A stretch of 64,000 nucleotides of DNA from SAR202 cluster bacterium (GTDB taxonomy: Bacteria; Chloroflexota; Dehalococcoidia; Lucifugimonadales; VGZR01), in contig VGZR01000001.1 of NCBI GenBank assembly GCA_016872515.1, positions 1-64,000 of the forward strand, given 5' to 3'. The position numbers and the translations under genes were made by a program. A model generated the notes under the pieces. That model saw only the letters and a list, made by a program, of their open reading frames with translations, searched no databases and was not told where the DNA came from. Shown here one piece after another: positions 8,609-15,866 of the stretch. The stretch's first letter is position 1, and each line of letters opens with the position of its first letter.

Positions 8609-9025
8609 GTGGCGGGCCTGAATAAGATCATCGTGATTGGGAACGTCGGAACCGACCCGGAGATGCGGTACACGCCGAACGGGAACCCGGTGACGTCGTT
8701 CCGCCTGGCCGTTTCGCGTAGCTATACCCCTGCGGACGGCCAGCGAAGGGAAGAGACAGAGTGGTTCACCGTCTCGACATGGAACAAGCTGGCGGAACAG
8801 TGCAACCAGTATGTCAACAGGGGCCGGCGCGTGTACGTGGAGGGGCGGCTGAAGAGCAGCACGTGGACCGGCCAGGATGGGCAGACGAGGTTTCGGAACG
8901 AGATCGTCGCCAATCAAGTGATGTTCCTTGACCGGGCGCCAGCCGCCGGACAAGAGGGGGGCGAACCGGAGGCTGGGAGCGCAGTCGAGGGTGGGGCTTC
9001 GGATGCCGAAGACCTGCCCTGGTAG
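8609..9025 (+). CDS. ssb: single-stranded DNA-binding protein
   Basis: A 138-residue SSB. The OB fold spans about residues 1-108 (N-K-I-I-V-I-G-N-V-G, then R-R-V-Y-V-E-G-R-L). A Gly/Glu-rich linker leads to the tip D-A-E-D-L-P-W, a variant of the acidic C-terminal tail (usually D-D-I-P-F) that recruits replication and repair partners. Starts with GTG. Its place between the S6 and S18 genes is conserved across bacteria. Confidence 0.95.
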   Translation: MAGLNKIIVIGNVGTDPEMRYTPNGNPVTSFRLAVSRSYTPADGQRREETEWFTVSTWNKLAEQCNQYVNRGRRVYVEGRLKSSTWTGQDGQTRFRNEIVANQVMFLDRAPAAGQEGGEPEAGSAVEGGASDAEDLPW

Positions 9026-9064
9026 TAGTGGCGAAGCAGACACGAGATAAGGATACGAGGAGCT

Positions 9065-9394
9065 ATGACGACAGGTAGAGAGCCACGCAGCGAAGGCAGC
9101 GGTCCGCCAAGGGGGCCGATGGGACCCAGAAGGAGCGGCGGCAGGCCACGGTTCTTCGCGCGGCGGAGAGTCTGCAGTTTCTGTGTTGGCAAGGTCAAGC
9201 GGATAGACTACAAGAACTTCGACATGCTGCGGACGTACGTTTCAGACCGGTCCAAGATGGATGCAAGACGGAAGACCGGCACATGCGCCAAACATCAGCG
9301 CCTGTTGGCGACGGCCATCAAGCGCGCCCGGTTCCTGGCGTTGCTTCCCGCCAGCCCGACGCATTTCACGATAGGCGCGAGACCTTCTCGCTAG
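9065..9394 (+). CDS. rpsR: 30S ribosomal protein S18
   Basis: A 109-residue S18 with an unusually long, Gly/Arg/Pro-rich N-terminal extension (about residues 1-30). The core begins R-R-V-C-S-F-C-V-G and continues with I-D-Y-K-N, R-R-K-T-G-T-C-A-K-H-Q-R-L and the usual I-K-R-A-R-F-L-A-L-L-P. C-x-x-C plus the later C and H make this a zinc-binding (C+) form. RBS ACGAGGAG lies a few bases before ATG 9065. Confidence 0.95.
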   Translation: MTTGREPRSEGSGPPRGPMGPRRSGGRPRFFARRRVCSFCVGKVKRIDYKNFDMLRTYVSDRSKMDARRKTGTCAKHQRLLATAIKRARFLALLPASPTHFTIGARPSR

Positions 9395-9464
9395 GCAGGT
9401 TCATTCCGGGGACCTTCGGCCAGAAACCGGGGGTCTTCGTGTTTCTGGGGTGTGGAGAGGAGAT

Positions 9465-10601
9465 GTGGTAAGAGAACGCAAGACCCGACAGCAACAACAA
9501 ACTCCAGAACTGAAACCGATGGACCGGCGTCACAAGGCGGTCCTAAGCCGCCGAAGCCCGAAGCGGCAGCGCGTGACGTGGGCCATCATCGGACTCGCAG
9601 TGCTTTTGGTGGCGGGCGTCCTCGTCACGGGATACATCATCCAGTTCGTATTGCCGCCCCGCGAGGTCATCATCAGAGTGGGTGAAACCGCCTACACGCG
9701 AGGCGACCTAGTGAAGAACCTGCGTGTGCAGCAGCGGGGAGCAGAATTCTTCGGCCTGGAGTTCAAGGCGAGCACACAGGTCTTCGAGTCGCTGCAAGGC
9801 ATCATCGAAGACGAAATCATGACGCAGTCGGCAGCCAGATTTGGAGTATCGGTTTCCGAAGAAGAGATTACGGGGCAGATAGAGAGGCTGTTCAAACCCT
9901 CTCCAGACCAGTCTGGCGAAGGCGAAGCTGCCCTGGAACGAGAGTTCAGGGAGCGGTACAACTCCTATCTCAGCGCCGTCGGCCTGAGTGAGGCTGAGCA
10001 TAGGGAAATCACACAGCGCTCGATCCTCAGGGCGAAGTTCCGCGAGTTCATCGGCGAGCAGGTTCCAGGCGTGGCGAAGCAGGTCCACTACCACCGGATA
10101 GTGATGGATGTCGGTGACGAGATGGACATCATGCAAACCAAGGCCAAAGATGGGCTGAAGGGTGCGACGACTCCAGATGAACGCGCCGCCATTTTCAAAG
10201 AAGTTGTGCGTGAATTCTCCCGCGACGACGCTGAGACGGTCAGACTGGGTGGCGATATGGGCTGGTTGCCACAAGGAACAGACGAGAAGTACACGGACCA
10301 GTTGTTCGCACTCGAGATAGGCGAGTTGAGCCAGCCCATCCCCGACGCCGACAATCCGCGCCGGACATTCTTCTTCATGGTGTCGGAGCAGGCGGAGGCA
10401 CGGGAGTTGGATCCTGAAGACAGGGAGTCCCTGAAGACGCGGGCATTGCAGGACTGGATCAACCAGCAGCGGAAAGAGCATGAAGTGTTCGCGGCTTTCG
10501 ACTCGGACATCTACGCATGGCTGCTTAAGCAATTACGGCTGACGGGTGTCGAAACGCCTACACCCACGCCGGCGGCGAGCTTCCAACTGCCGGGCGCGTA
10601 G
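9465..10601 (+). CDS. membrane-anchored SurA/PrsA-like peptidyl-prolyl isomerase (foldase)
   Basis: About 378 residues. A basic N-terminus precedes a single transmembrane helix (W-A-I-I-G-L-A-V-L-L-V-A-G-V-L-V-T-G-Y), followed by a SurA-N-type helical domain and a parvulin-like domain that includes F-S-R-D-D-A-E-T-V-R-L-G-G-D-M-G-W-L and F-A-L-E-I-G-E-L-S-Q-P-I. Such proteins assist folding of secreted proteins at the outer face of the cytoplasmic membrane. No lipobox is present, so anchoring is by the helix. The GTG start at 9465 follows GGAGAGG; an in-frame GTG at 9450 is possible. It sits in line after rpsR and 23 bases before the ArsC-like gene. Confidence 0.8.
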   Translation: MVRERKTRQQQQTPELKPMDRRHKAVLSRRSPKRQRVTWAIIGLAVLLVAGVLVTGYIIQFVLPPREVIIRVGETAYTRGDLVKNLRVQQRGAEFFGLEFKASTQVFESLQGIIEDEIMTQSAARFGVSVSEEEITGQIERLFKPSPDQSGEGEAALEREFRERYNSYLSAVGLSEAEHREITQRSILRAKFREFIGEQVPGVAKQVHYHRIVMDVGDEMDIMQTKAKDGLKGATTPDERAAIFKEVVREFSRDDAETVRLGGDMGWLPQGTDEKYTDQLFALEIGELSQPIPDADNPRRTFFFMVSEQAEARELDPEDRESLKTRALQDWINQQRKEHEVFAAFDSDIYAWLLKQLRLTGVETPTPTPAASFQLPGA

Positions 10602-10624
10602 CGGCTTCAAGGTAGGGGATAGCA

Positions 10625-10972
10625 ATGGCGCAGGCGAAGTTTTACCACTGGAAGAAGTGAACCACCTGCCGGAACGTAAGGGCGTCGCTCTTACAAGATG
10701 GCGTGGAACTGGAAGAGCGGGACTTCTTCCAGAACCCGCTGACGGAGTCTGAGCTTCGGGGCCTTCTGGGGGGCCGCGCTCCCTCGGTGATTTTCTCCTG
10801 GAACAGTCCATCGTTCAAGAAGATGGGCGTGACACGCGAAAGCCTATCGGAGGACGAGTTGTTGAGGCTGATGTTGAAGGAGCCCCGGCTGATCCGCCGG
10901 CCGCTTATCGCGGTGGGCGAACGCCTCATCGCCGGTGGGGACAAGAAGGCGATACGGGAGGCGTTCAGCTAG
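10625..10972 (+). CDS. ArsC/Spx/YffB-family thioredoxin-fold protein with an in-frame TGA at the catalytic Cys position: candidate selenoprotein
   Basis: Reading from ATG 10625 (after AGGGGA) gives M-A-Q-A-K-F-Y-H-W-K-K, then TGA (10658-10660), then T-T-C-R-N-V-R and a full ArsC-family body ending K-E-P-R-L-I-R-R-P-L and a C-terminal helix. Total length is 115 residues if TGA is read, normal for the family. The TGA is codon 12, which aligns with the catalytic Cys of the K-C-x-T-C-R signature (Cys12 in plasmid R773 ArsC), giving U-x-x-C. The fragment starting at GTG 10703 would lack the whole active site. A SECIS-like hairpin follows the TGA directly. TGA is a normal stop in other genes here (queA, coaD). 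The alternative is a nonsense mutation. Redox function (arsenate reductase-like or other) is inferred. Confidence 0.75.
10662..10706 (+). promoter_or_regulatory. putative bacterial SECIS element downstream of the in-frame TGA
   Basis: Upper stem 10676-10683 (GTAAGGGC) pairs with 10687-10694 (GCTCTTAC) over 8 bp with one G-U. The apical loop is GUC (10684-10686), starting 24 bases after the UGA. A lower stem is possible: 10668-10670 with 10700-10702, and 10662-10665 (CCAC) with 10703-10706 (GTGG). A small loop beginning with G at this distance is what bacterial SECIS elements require. Confidence 0.6.
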
Positions 10973-11013
10973 GATACGTAGCTATTATTGAAGTGCTTCC
11001 AGGGGACTTGGGT

Positions 11014-11052
11014 AGGCCGAGGGCCACGACACGTCGTGGCCCTCGGCCTTTT
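11014..11052 (+). terminator. strong rho-independent terminator
   Basis: A perfect 17-bp inverted repeat: 11014-11030 with 11033-11049, two bases between the arms, followed by T residues (11049-11052). It closes the rpsF-to-ArsC-like transcription unit and faces the convergent 11095-12737 genes. Confidence 0.85.
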
Positions 11053-11094
11053 CCCAGCCTATCGAACGGGGGAGTGCCTCGTGGAACCGCAGGT

Positions 11095-11670
11095 CTAGGA
11101 GCGGTTGGAGCCGGCAGTTGTGCCCGACTCGACGCCGAGGGCGTCAATCCCGCGGCGCACCTGGCCGAGGAGTTGAGACAGGCGCTCCTCCAGGCCGAAC
11201 AGTACCTCGCGCGCGTACTGGTCGGCGCCATCGCGGCGAGCGGCGGCGGTGGCGTCTGACTCATCGCTCACGCGGTAGGACCGCTTCTGGGCGTCCTGCA
11301 TGATCTCGTTCGCCTGCTGCAGGGCGTGGTCGGTGATTTCCCGCGCCTTCGCCTCGGCGGCCTTGACGATTTCGGTCTGGTCCACCTTGGTGGCGTGCTC
11401 TTTGCGGGCAGCTTCGACGACCGAGGTGGCCTCGCCAGAGGCGGACTCCTTGATGCGCTGTGCTTCCATCGCGGCGAGGTTGAGAAGGCTGTCCTTCTGC
11501 CTGAGGATCTCGTGGGCCTCCCGGACGTTGGCCGGGATGGCCTCGCGGAGCCCAGAGGCGATGGTGGTCAGCCTATCCTTGTCCACCATGACCTTGCCGC
11601 GGAACCCGGGCATACGTGTCCCCGAGCCTGCTAGGGATTCCAACTCTTCTACGATCTGCGTGATATTCAA
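11095..11670 (-). CDS. coiled-coil protein, DivIVA-like/ATP-synthase-B-like
   Basis: A 191-residue protein beginning M-N-I-T-Q-I-V-E-E-L-E-S-L. About residues 55-165 form a long, charged, Ala-rich coiled coil; there is no signal peptide or membrane segment. Similar coiled-coil genes sit downstream of rsmD-coaD in other monoderm bacteria and are usually annotated as ATPase or DivIVA-like. I infer a cell-envelope or division scaffold role only from that resemblance. It is the third gene of the rsmD-coaD-this unit. Confidence 0.7.
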   Translation of the reverse strand: MNITQIVEELESLAGSGTRMPGFRGKVMVDKDRLTTIASGLREAIPANVREAHEILRQKDSLLNLAAMEAQRIKESASGEATSVVEAARKEHATKVDQTEIVKAAEAKAREITDHALQQANEIMQDAQKRSYRVSDESDATAAARRDGADQYAREVLFGLEERLSQLLGQVRRGIDALGVESGTTAGSNRS

Positions 11671-11698
11671 GGTGTTCTCCCCCTTTCTCCTTCCAGGT

Positions 11699-12184
11699 TC
11701 ACTGGAGTATCTTGATTCTGGCCGCCAGCTCTGCGGCCACCCGCTTGGGTACTAGGTTTTTGACGTTGCCCCCTAGACTGGCCACCTCTTTGATGCGGCT
11801 GGAGCGGATGAACTGGTGTTCGAGCGAACTCATGATGCAGACGACATCGATGTCGGGGGCCAGCTTGCGCCACATATGGGCCATCTCGAACTCAATCTCG
11901 AAGTCGGAGCCCGCCCGAAGGCCGCGCAGGATGACCTGGGCTCCGGAGGCGCGGGCGGAGTCCACGGCGAGGCCCTTGAAGGGCTTGACCTTGATGTTGG
12001 GCACGTGCTTGATGCTGCCACTGAAGAGTTCGACCCGCTCCTTGGTGGAGAACATGAGTGTCTTGGGGGGCGAGTCGTACACGGCGACGATGATGGTGTC
12101 GAAGAGCTTGGAGGCACGTTCGGCGACGTCCACGTGGCCGTTGTGTACGGGGTCGAAGGTGCCTGGGTAGATAGCGTTAGTCAT
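11699..12184 (-). CDS. coaD: phosphopantetheine adenylyltransferase
   Basis: A 161-residue nucleotidyltransferase that adenylates 4'-phosphopantetheine in the fourth step of CoA synthesis. The ATP-binding motif is G-T-F-D-P-V-H-N-G-H (T/H-x-G-H signature), and the second signature is S-S-L-E-H-Q-F-I-R. Start taken at ATG 12184 (M-T-N-A-I-Y-P-G) with GGAAG upstream; another ATG five codons earlier is possible. It overlaps the 3' end of rsmD by eight bases, indicating translational coupling; rsmD-coaD is a conserved pair. Confidence 0.93.
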   Translation of the reverse strand: MTNAIYPGTFDPVHNGHVDVAERASKLFDTIIVAVYDSPPKTLMFSTKERVELFSGSIKHVPNIKVKPFKGLAVDSARASGAQVILRGLRAGSDFEIEFEMAHMWRKLAPDIDVVCIMSSLEHQFIRSSRIKEVASLGGNVKNLVPKRVAAELAARIKILQ

Positions 12185-12737
12185 GGTGTGCTTCCGCATG
12201 AAAGATGGTGGCCGCCGAGTCGCCGTACCGACGCCGCGTCACGACCTTGAGTGGGCCATATTCATCTTTGAGGATGCGTGTGTGGCGGTGCTCGGCGACG
12301 ACCGATGCCCCGGCATTCAAAGTGTTCCCGTAGCCCATCCGGCCAAGGAACTCGTCCCACGGGTCCTGTTCGTAGGGCGGGTCGGCAAACACGAGGTCAT
12401 ATCCCCCTGGGAGAATCTCCAGCGCCCGTTCGGCCTTTGCTCGATACACCTTTGCCTTGTCCACCATATCTAGGTCGCGCAGCGCCAACCTGATGGCTTG
12501 ACAGTGCCGCTCGTCGGCCTCGACGAAGTCTGCCCAGGCTGCGCCCCGGCTGAGCGCCTCTATACCAAAGGCCCCGGTTCCTGCGTAGATGTCCAGCACC
12601 TTGGCGCCCTCGACCGCCGGCCCCAGGATGGAGAAGACGGCTGCGCGCACCCTCTCCGATGTCGGCCTGATGCCGGTGCCCTTGGGTGAACGAAGCCTGC
12701 GCCCTCGTTCCTTGCCGCCAGATATCCGTGCGCTCAT
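12177..12737 (-). CDS. rsmD: 16S rRNA (guanine(966)-N(2))-methyltransferase
   Basis: A 186-residue methyltransferase with the N-terminal I-S-G-G-x-x-R-G-R motif, R-P-T-S-E-R-V-R-A-A-V-F, the SAM motif D-I-Y-A-G-T-G-A-F-G-I-E-A-L-S-R-G-A, and the catalytic D-P-P-Y. It methylates G966 of 16S rRNA during 30S assembly. First gene of the minus-strand unit that continues into coaD. Confidence 0.93.
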   Translation of the reverse strand: MSARISGGKERGRRLRSPKGTGIRPTSERVRAAVFSILGPAVEGAKVLDIYAGTGAFGIEALSRGAAWADFVEADERHCQAIRLALRDLDMVDKAKVYRAKAERALEILPGGYDLVFADPPYEQDPWDEFLGRMGYGNTLNAGASVVAEHRHTRILKDEYGPLKVVTRRRYGDSAATIFHAEAHHD

Positions 12738-12861
12738 CAGGCTGGGGACCGGCCTCGCACCCTAAAGCCACCAGCGCGTCTGGGCACGAGCCCGACGCAC
12801 AGCTTGAGGGTAATACTAGCAGCGGATGGGAAAGCATCAAAGCGGATTTTCACCTTCTTTT

Positions 12862-12960
12862 TTGACAGTGTATAAACAAAGTCCAATTATCTACAGAAGG
12901 CGCACAGAAGACCACGCGGGCAGAGGCGCGTTTGCAGGAGCCGTTCCCCTGGGATAGAAT
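12862..12960 (+). promoter_or_regulatory. one or two promoters upstream of greA-lysS
   Basis: P1: perfect TTGACA (12862-12867), 17-base spacer, AATTAT (12885-12890), in a locally AT-rich stretch. P2: TTGCAG (12932-12937), 17-base spacer, TAGAAT (12955-12960). The 295-base gap 12738-13032 holds no gene that I can see. Confidence 0.5.
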
Positions 12961-13032
12961 GCGGCGTAGAGGCTGAGGCAGGGGTTGCACAGGAGCGACC
13001 GAAGCTCAGTCTTGTCGATTTTAGGTGAAGCG

Positions 13033-13515
13033 ATGACTTACAAAGAAGTCCACAAAGAGACATACCTCACCAAGGAAGGGCTGAAGCACTTGGAGGAGGA
13101 GCTTCACGAGTTGAAGTTCGTGAAGCGGCCGGATGTGGCCTCGCGTATCCATTGGGCTAGCCAGTCCGGTGGAACTGTGGACAATGCCGAATACGAGGAT
13201 GCCAAGAACGAGCAGGCATTCGTCGAGGGGCGTATCCGTGAGCTGGAGAATATCCTCTCGGACGCTGTAGTGGCGCCCAAAACCGGTGGCACCAAGGGCG
13301 GGGTGAAGATTGGTTCGTCTGTAACGGTCGTGGGCGCCGATGGCAGCAAGCACCACTATGTTGTGGTGGGCAGCGCCGAAGCCGCGCCACTCGAGGGGCG
13401 CATCTCCAACGAGTCTCCTGTGGGCAGCGCCCTGATGGGTCGCAAGGTGGGCGACAAGATCCAGGTCAAGACGCCGAACGGCGTGGTGACGCTAACGGTC
13501 ACCAAGGTCGCATAG
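13033..13515 (+). CDS. greA: transcription elongation factor GreA
   Basis: 160 residues. The N-terminal coiled coil (about 1-80) contains the acidic tip in D-N-A-E-Y-E-D-A-K-N-E-Q, which reaches the RNA polymerase active site to stimulate cleavage of backtracked RNA. The C-terminal FKBP-like domain includes I-S-N-E-S-P-V-G-S-A-L-M-G. Start at ATG 13033 follows AGGTGAAG; 16 codons of open frame upstream lack family similarity. It is 21 bases ahead of lysS, a common pairing. Confidence 0.95.
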   Translation: MTYKEVHKETYLTKEGLKHLEEELHELKFVKRPDVASRIHWASQSGGTVDNAEYEDAKNEQAFVEGRIRELENILSDAVVAPKTGGTKGGVKIGSSVTVVGADGSKHHYVVVGSAEAAPLEGRISNESPVGSALMGRKVGDKIQVKTPNGVVTLTVTKVA

Positions 13516-13536
13516 GCCGCCCTGGCCGCTCCGACC

Positions 13537-15024
13537 GTGTCAGACGTAGAGAATCAACTCTTCGAGGCCCGCTTGGGCAAGCTCCAGCGCCTCCGGGACA
13601 AGGGCCTGGACCCCTACCCCCACAAGTTTTCCCGCACGCACACCACGCGCCAGGCCGCCGCGCTTCTGGAGAAGGCCGAGGCGGAAAAGACGTATCCTGA
13701 GGCGAAGGCCGAGGCCGTTTCCCTGGCGGGACGTGTGATGGCGATGCGCGGCATGGGCAAGGCCAGCTTCGTTGATTTGTTGGACGGCGAAGGACGGCTG
13801 CAGGTCTTGCTGCGCCAAAACACCCTGGGCGAAGTCTACGAACTGGTCAAAGATCTCGACCTCGGCGATTGGCTGGGGGTGTCGGGGCCGCTCTTCCGCA
13901 CGCGGACAGGCGAGCCGACGGTGGAGGCCCAGTCGTTCGCTGTGCTGTGCAAAGCGCTACGGCCGCTGCCGGAGAAGTGGCACGGCCTAGCGGATGTGGA
14001 GATACGGTTCCGGCAACGTTATCTGGATCTCATCTCGAACGAAGACGCGCGGCGGGTCGCGAAGCTGCGGAGCCGCATCGTGAGCGCAGTGCGGCGGTTC
14101 ATGGACGGGCGGGGGTTCATGGAGGTGGAGACGCCGGTGCTGGTGCCGGTGGCCGCGGGCGCGATGGCAAAGCCCTTCATCACGCACCATAACCAACTCG
14201 ACCGCGACCTTTACCTGCGCATCGCCACGGAGCTGTACCTCAAACGGCTCATCGTGGGCGGGCTGGAGAAGGTGTATGAGGTCGGGCGGGTGTTCCGCAA
14301 CGAGGGGGTGGACTTTTACCACAACCCCGAGTTCACGATGTTGGAGAGCTACGAGGCGTTCGCCGACTACAACGACGTGATGGCGATGGTGGAGGAGATG
14401 GTGAACGCGGCGGTGGTGGAGGTGTCGGGGACGGCGAAAGTGAAGTACGGAGAACACGAGATAGACTTCAAGGCGCCCTGGCCCCGGCTTAGCCTTCGCG
14501 AAGAGATCATCAAGCGGAGCGGGATAGATTTCCTGGAGTGCCCAGACATCCCGTCGCTGCGGTCGCGGATGGAGCAGATCAACGTGGACGTGTCCCAGCA
14601 GGTGAGTTGGGGTGGGCTGATGGACAAGCTGGTCTCCAACACGGTGGAGCCGCACCTGGTTCAGCCGGCGTTCCTAGTGGACTACCCGGTGGAGATGTCG
14701 CCGCTGGCGAAGCGGCACCGTAAAGACCCGCGCTTGGTGGAGCGGTTCGAAGGGTTCGTGGCTGGCATGGAGCTGTGCAACTCGTTCACGGAACTAAACG
14801 ACCCGGTGGACCAGCGGAAGCGGTTCGAGGAGCAGGAGAAGCTGCACAAGGCCTTTCAAGAGGAGGACATGGACCGGCTTGACGAGGACTTCCTGGTGGC
14901 CATCGAGCACGGTATGCCTCCCACTGGCGGCCTCGGCATGGGCATAGACCGGCTCACCATGCTCCTCTCAGGACACCGGACCATCCGCGAGGTCGTCCTC
15001 TTTCCCCAACTGCGCAGCAAGTAA
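13537..15024 (+). CDS. lysS: lysyl-tRNA synthetase (class II)
   Basis: 495 residues, starting with GTG. An N-terminal OB-fold anticodon-binding domain (about 50-150) is followed by the class II catalytic core with motif 2 (G-R-V-F-R-N-E-G-V-D, then H-N-P-E-F-T) and motif 3 (G-L-G-M-G-I-D-R-L-T-M-L). Ends L-F-P-Q-L-R-S-K, a standard LysS terminus. It charges tRNA-Lys and is co-transcribed with greA. Confidence 0.96.
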   Translation: MSDVENQLFEARLGKLQRLRDKGLDPYPHKFSRTHTTRQAAALLEKAEAEKTYPEAKAEAVSLAGRVMAMRGMGKASFVDLLDGEGRLQVLLRQNTLGEVYELVKDLDLGDWLGVSGPLFRTRTGEPTVEAQSFAVLCKALRPLPEKWHGLADVEIRFRQRYLDLISNEDARRVAKLRSRIVSAVRRFMDGRGFMEVETPVLVPVAAGAMAKPFITHHNQLDRDLYLRIATELYLKRLIVGGLEKVYEVGRVFRNEGVDFYHNPEFTMLESYEAFADYNDVMAMVEEMVNAAVVEVSGTAKVKYGEHEIDFKAPWPRLSLREEIIKRSGIDFLECPDIPSLRSRMEQINVDVSQQVSWGGLMDKLVSNTVEPHLVQPAFLVDYPVEMSPLAKRHRKDPRLVERFEGFVAGMELCNSFTELNDPVDQRKRFEEQEKLHKAFQEEDMDRLDEDFLVAIEHGMPPTGGLGMGIDRLTMLLSGHRTIREVVLFPQLRSK

Positions 15025-15121
15025 TTACCTTACGGAGAACCTCTTTGTGGAGGGGTTTGCAGGACTCCTTAGACCAGGGGGAGGTTAGCGAAGGGGTATC
15101 GCTGCCCTAGGCAGAAGCAAC

Positions 15122-15847
15122 CTATGGAGATGACTTCTCGCCGACCAGGATTGCGACGGTGCCGAATGCGAAGCTGCGGCGCTGGACGACTTGGAAGCCC
15201 GCCTGCCCCATCAGACTCGCCAGTTCGTCATAGATGAGGAACTCGCGGACGGACTCGGGTAGGTAAGTGTAGGCCTCGCGGTCGCGTGCGAGCAGCGCCC
15301 CCAGCCAGGGTGTGACGGTTCGGAAGGCACGCCGGAAGAGCTTTGCCAGAAAGCCCTCCTTATTGGCGTGGACAATCTCCAGGATGGCGAGGCGGCCGCC
15401 GGGTCTGAGCACGCGGGCCATCTCGCCCAGCGCCGTAGGCAGGTCGGGGAAGTTGCGCACGCCGAATCCGACGGTGATGCATGCTAAGCCGCCGTCCGCG
15501 AAGGGCAGCGCATGGGCGTCTCCCCTGAGGAAGTCGGCCTTGGGCGCGACGTGTTTCTTCACTACCTTGCGGCGCGCCAGATTGAGCATGGGAAGGGTGA
15601 TGTCCAAGCCGACAACCCGGGACACCTCGCGGCGCCGGGCCAGCTCGACGGCGAAGTCGCCGGTGCCGGTGGCGATGTCCAGCGCTGGGCCGGCTTGCCC
15701 CTCCATCGCCATGCGGACGGCCGCGCGCCGCCAGGCGTGATGCCGCCCACCGGACATGATGCTGTTCAGGAGGTCGTAGCGGCGGGAGATGCGGGCGAAG
15801 ATGCGCGCGACATACTCTCGCCGCTCGTGTCCACGCAGGTGCGCCAT
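15122..15847 (-). CDS. menG: demethylmenaquinone methyltransferase (UbiE/MenG family)
   Basis: 241 residues. Family signatures are Y-D-L-L-N-S-I-M-S-G-G-x-H-x-x-W-R, SAM motif L-D-I-A-T-G-T-G-D-F-A, and G-F-G-V-R-N-F-P-D. It performs the C-methylation completing menaquinone (or ubiquinone) synthesis. The start at ATG 15847 (M-A-H-L-R-G-H-E) gives the usual length; no Shine-Dalgarno is evident, and the frame is open for 26 more codons. Last gene of the acpS-nnr-menG unit. Confidence 0.9.
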   Translation of the reverse strand: MAHLRGHERREYVARIFARISRRYDLLNSIMSGGRHHAWRRAAVRMAMEGQAGPALDIATGTGDFAVELARRREVSRVVGLDITLPMLNLARRKVVKKHVAPKADFLRGDAHALPFADGGLACITVGFGVRNFPDLPTALGEMARVLRPGGRLAILEIVHANKEGFLAKLFRRAFRTVTPWLGALLARDREAYTYLPESVREFLIYDELASLMGQAGFQVVQRRSFAFGTVAILVGEKSSP

Positions 15848-15866
15848 CGCAGGAGGTTGAAAGGGC

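Noticed and set aside
15025..15121. Hairpin after lysS as a terminator
   Set aside because: The AACCTC/GAGG pairing is weak and bulged, with no T-run.
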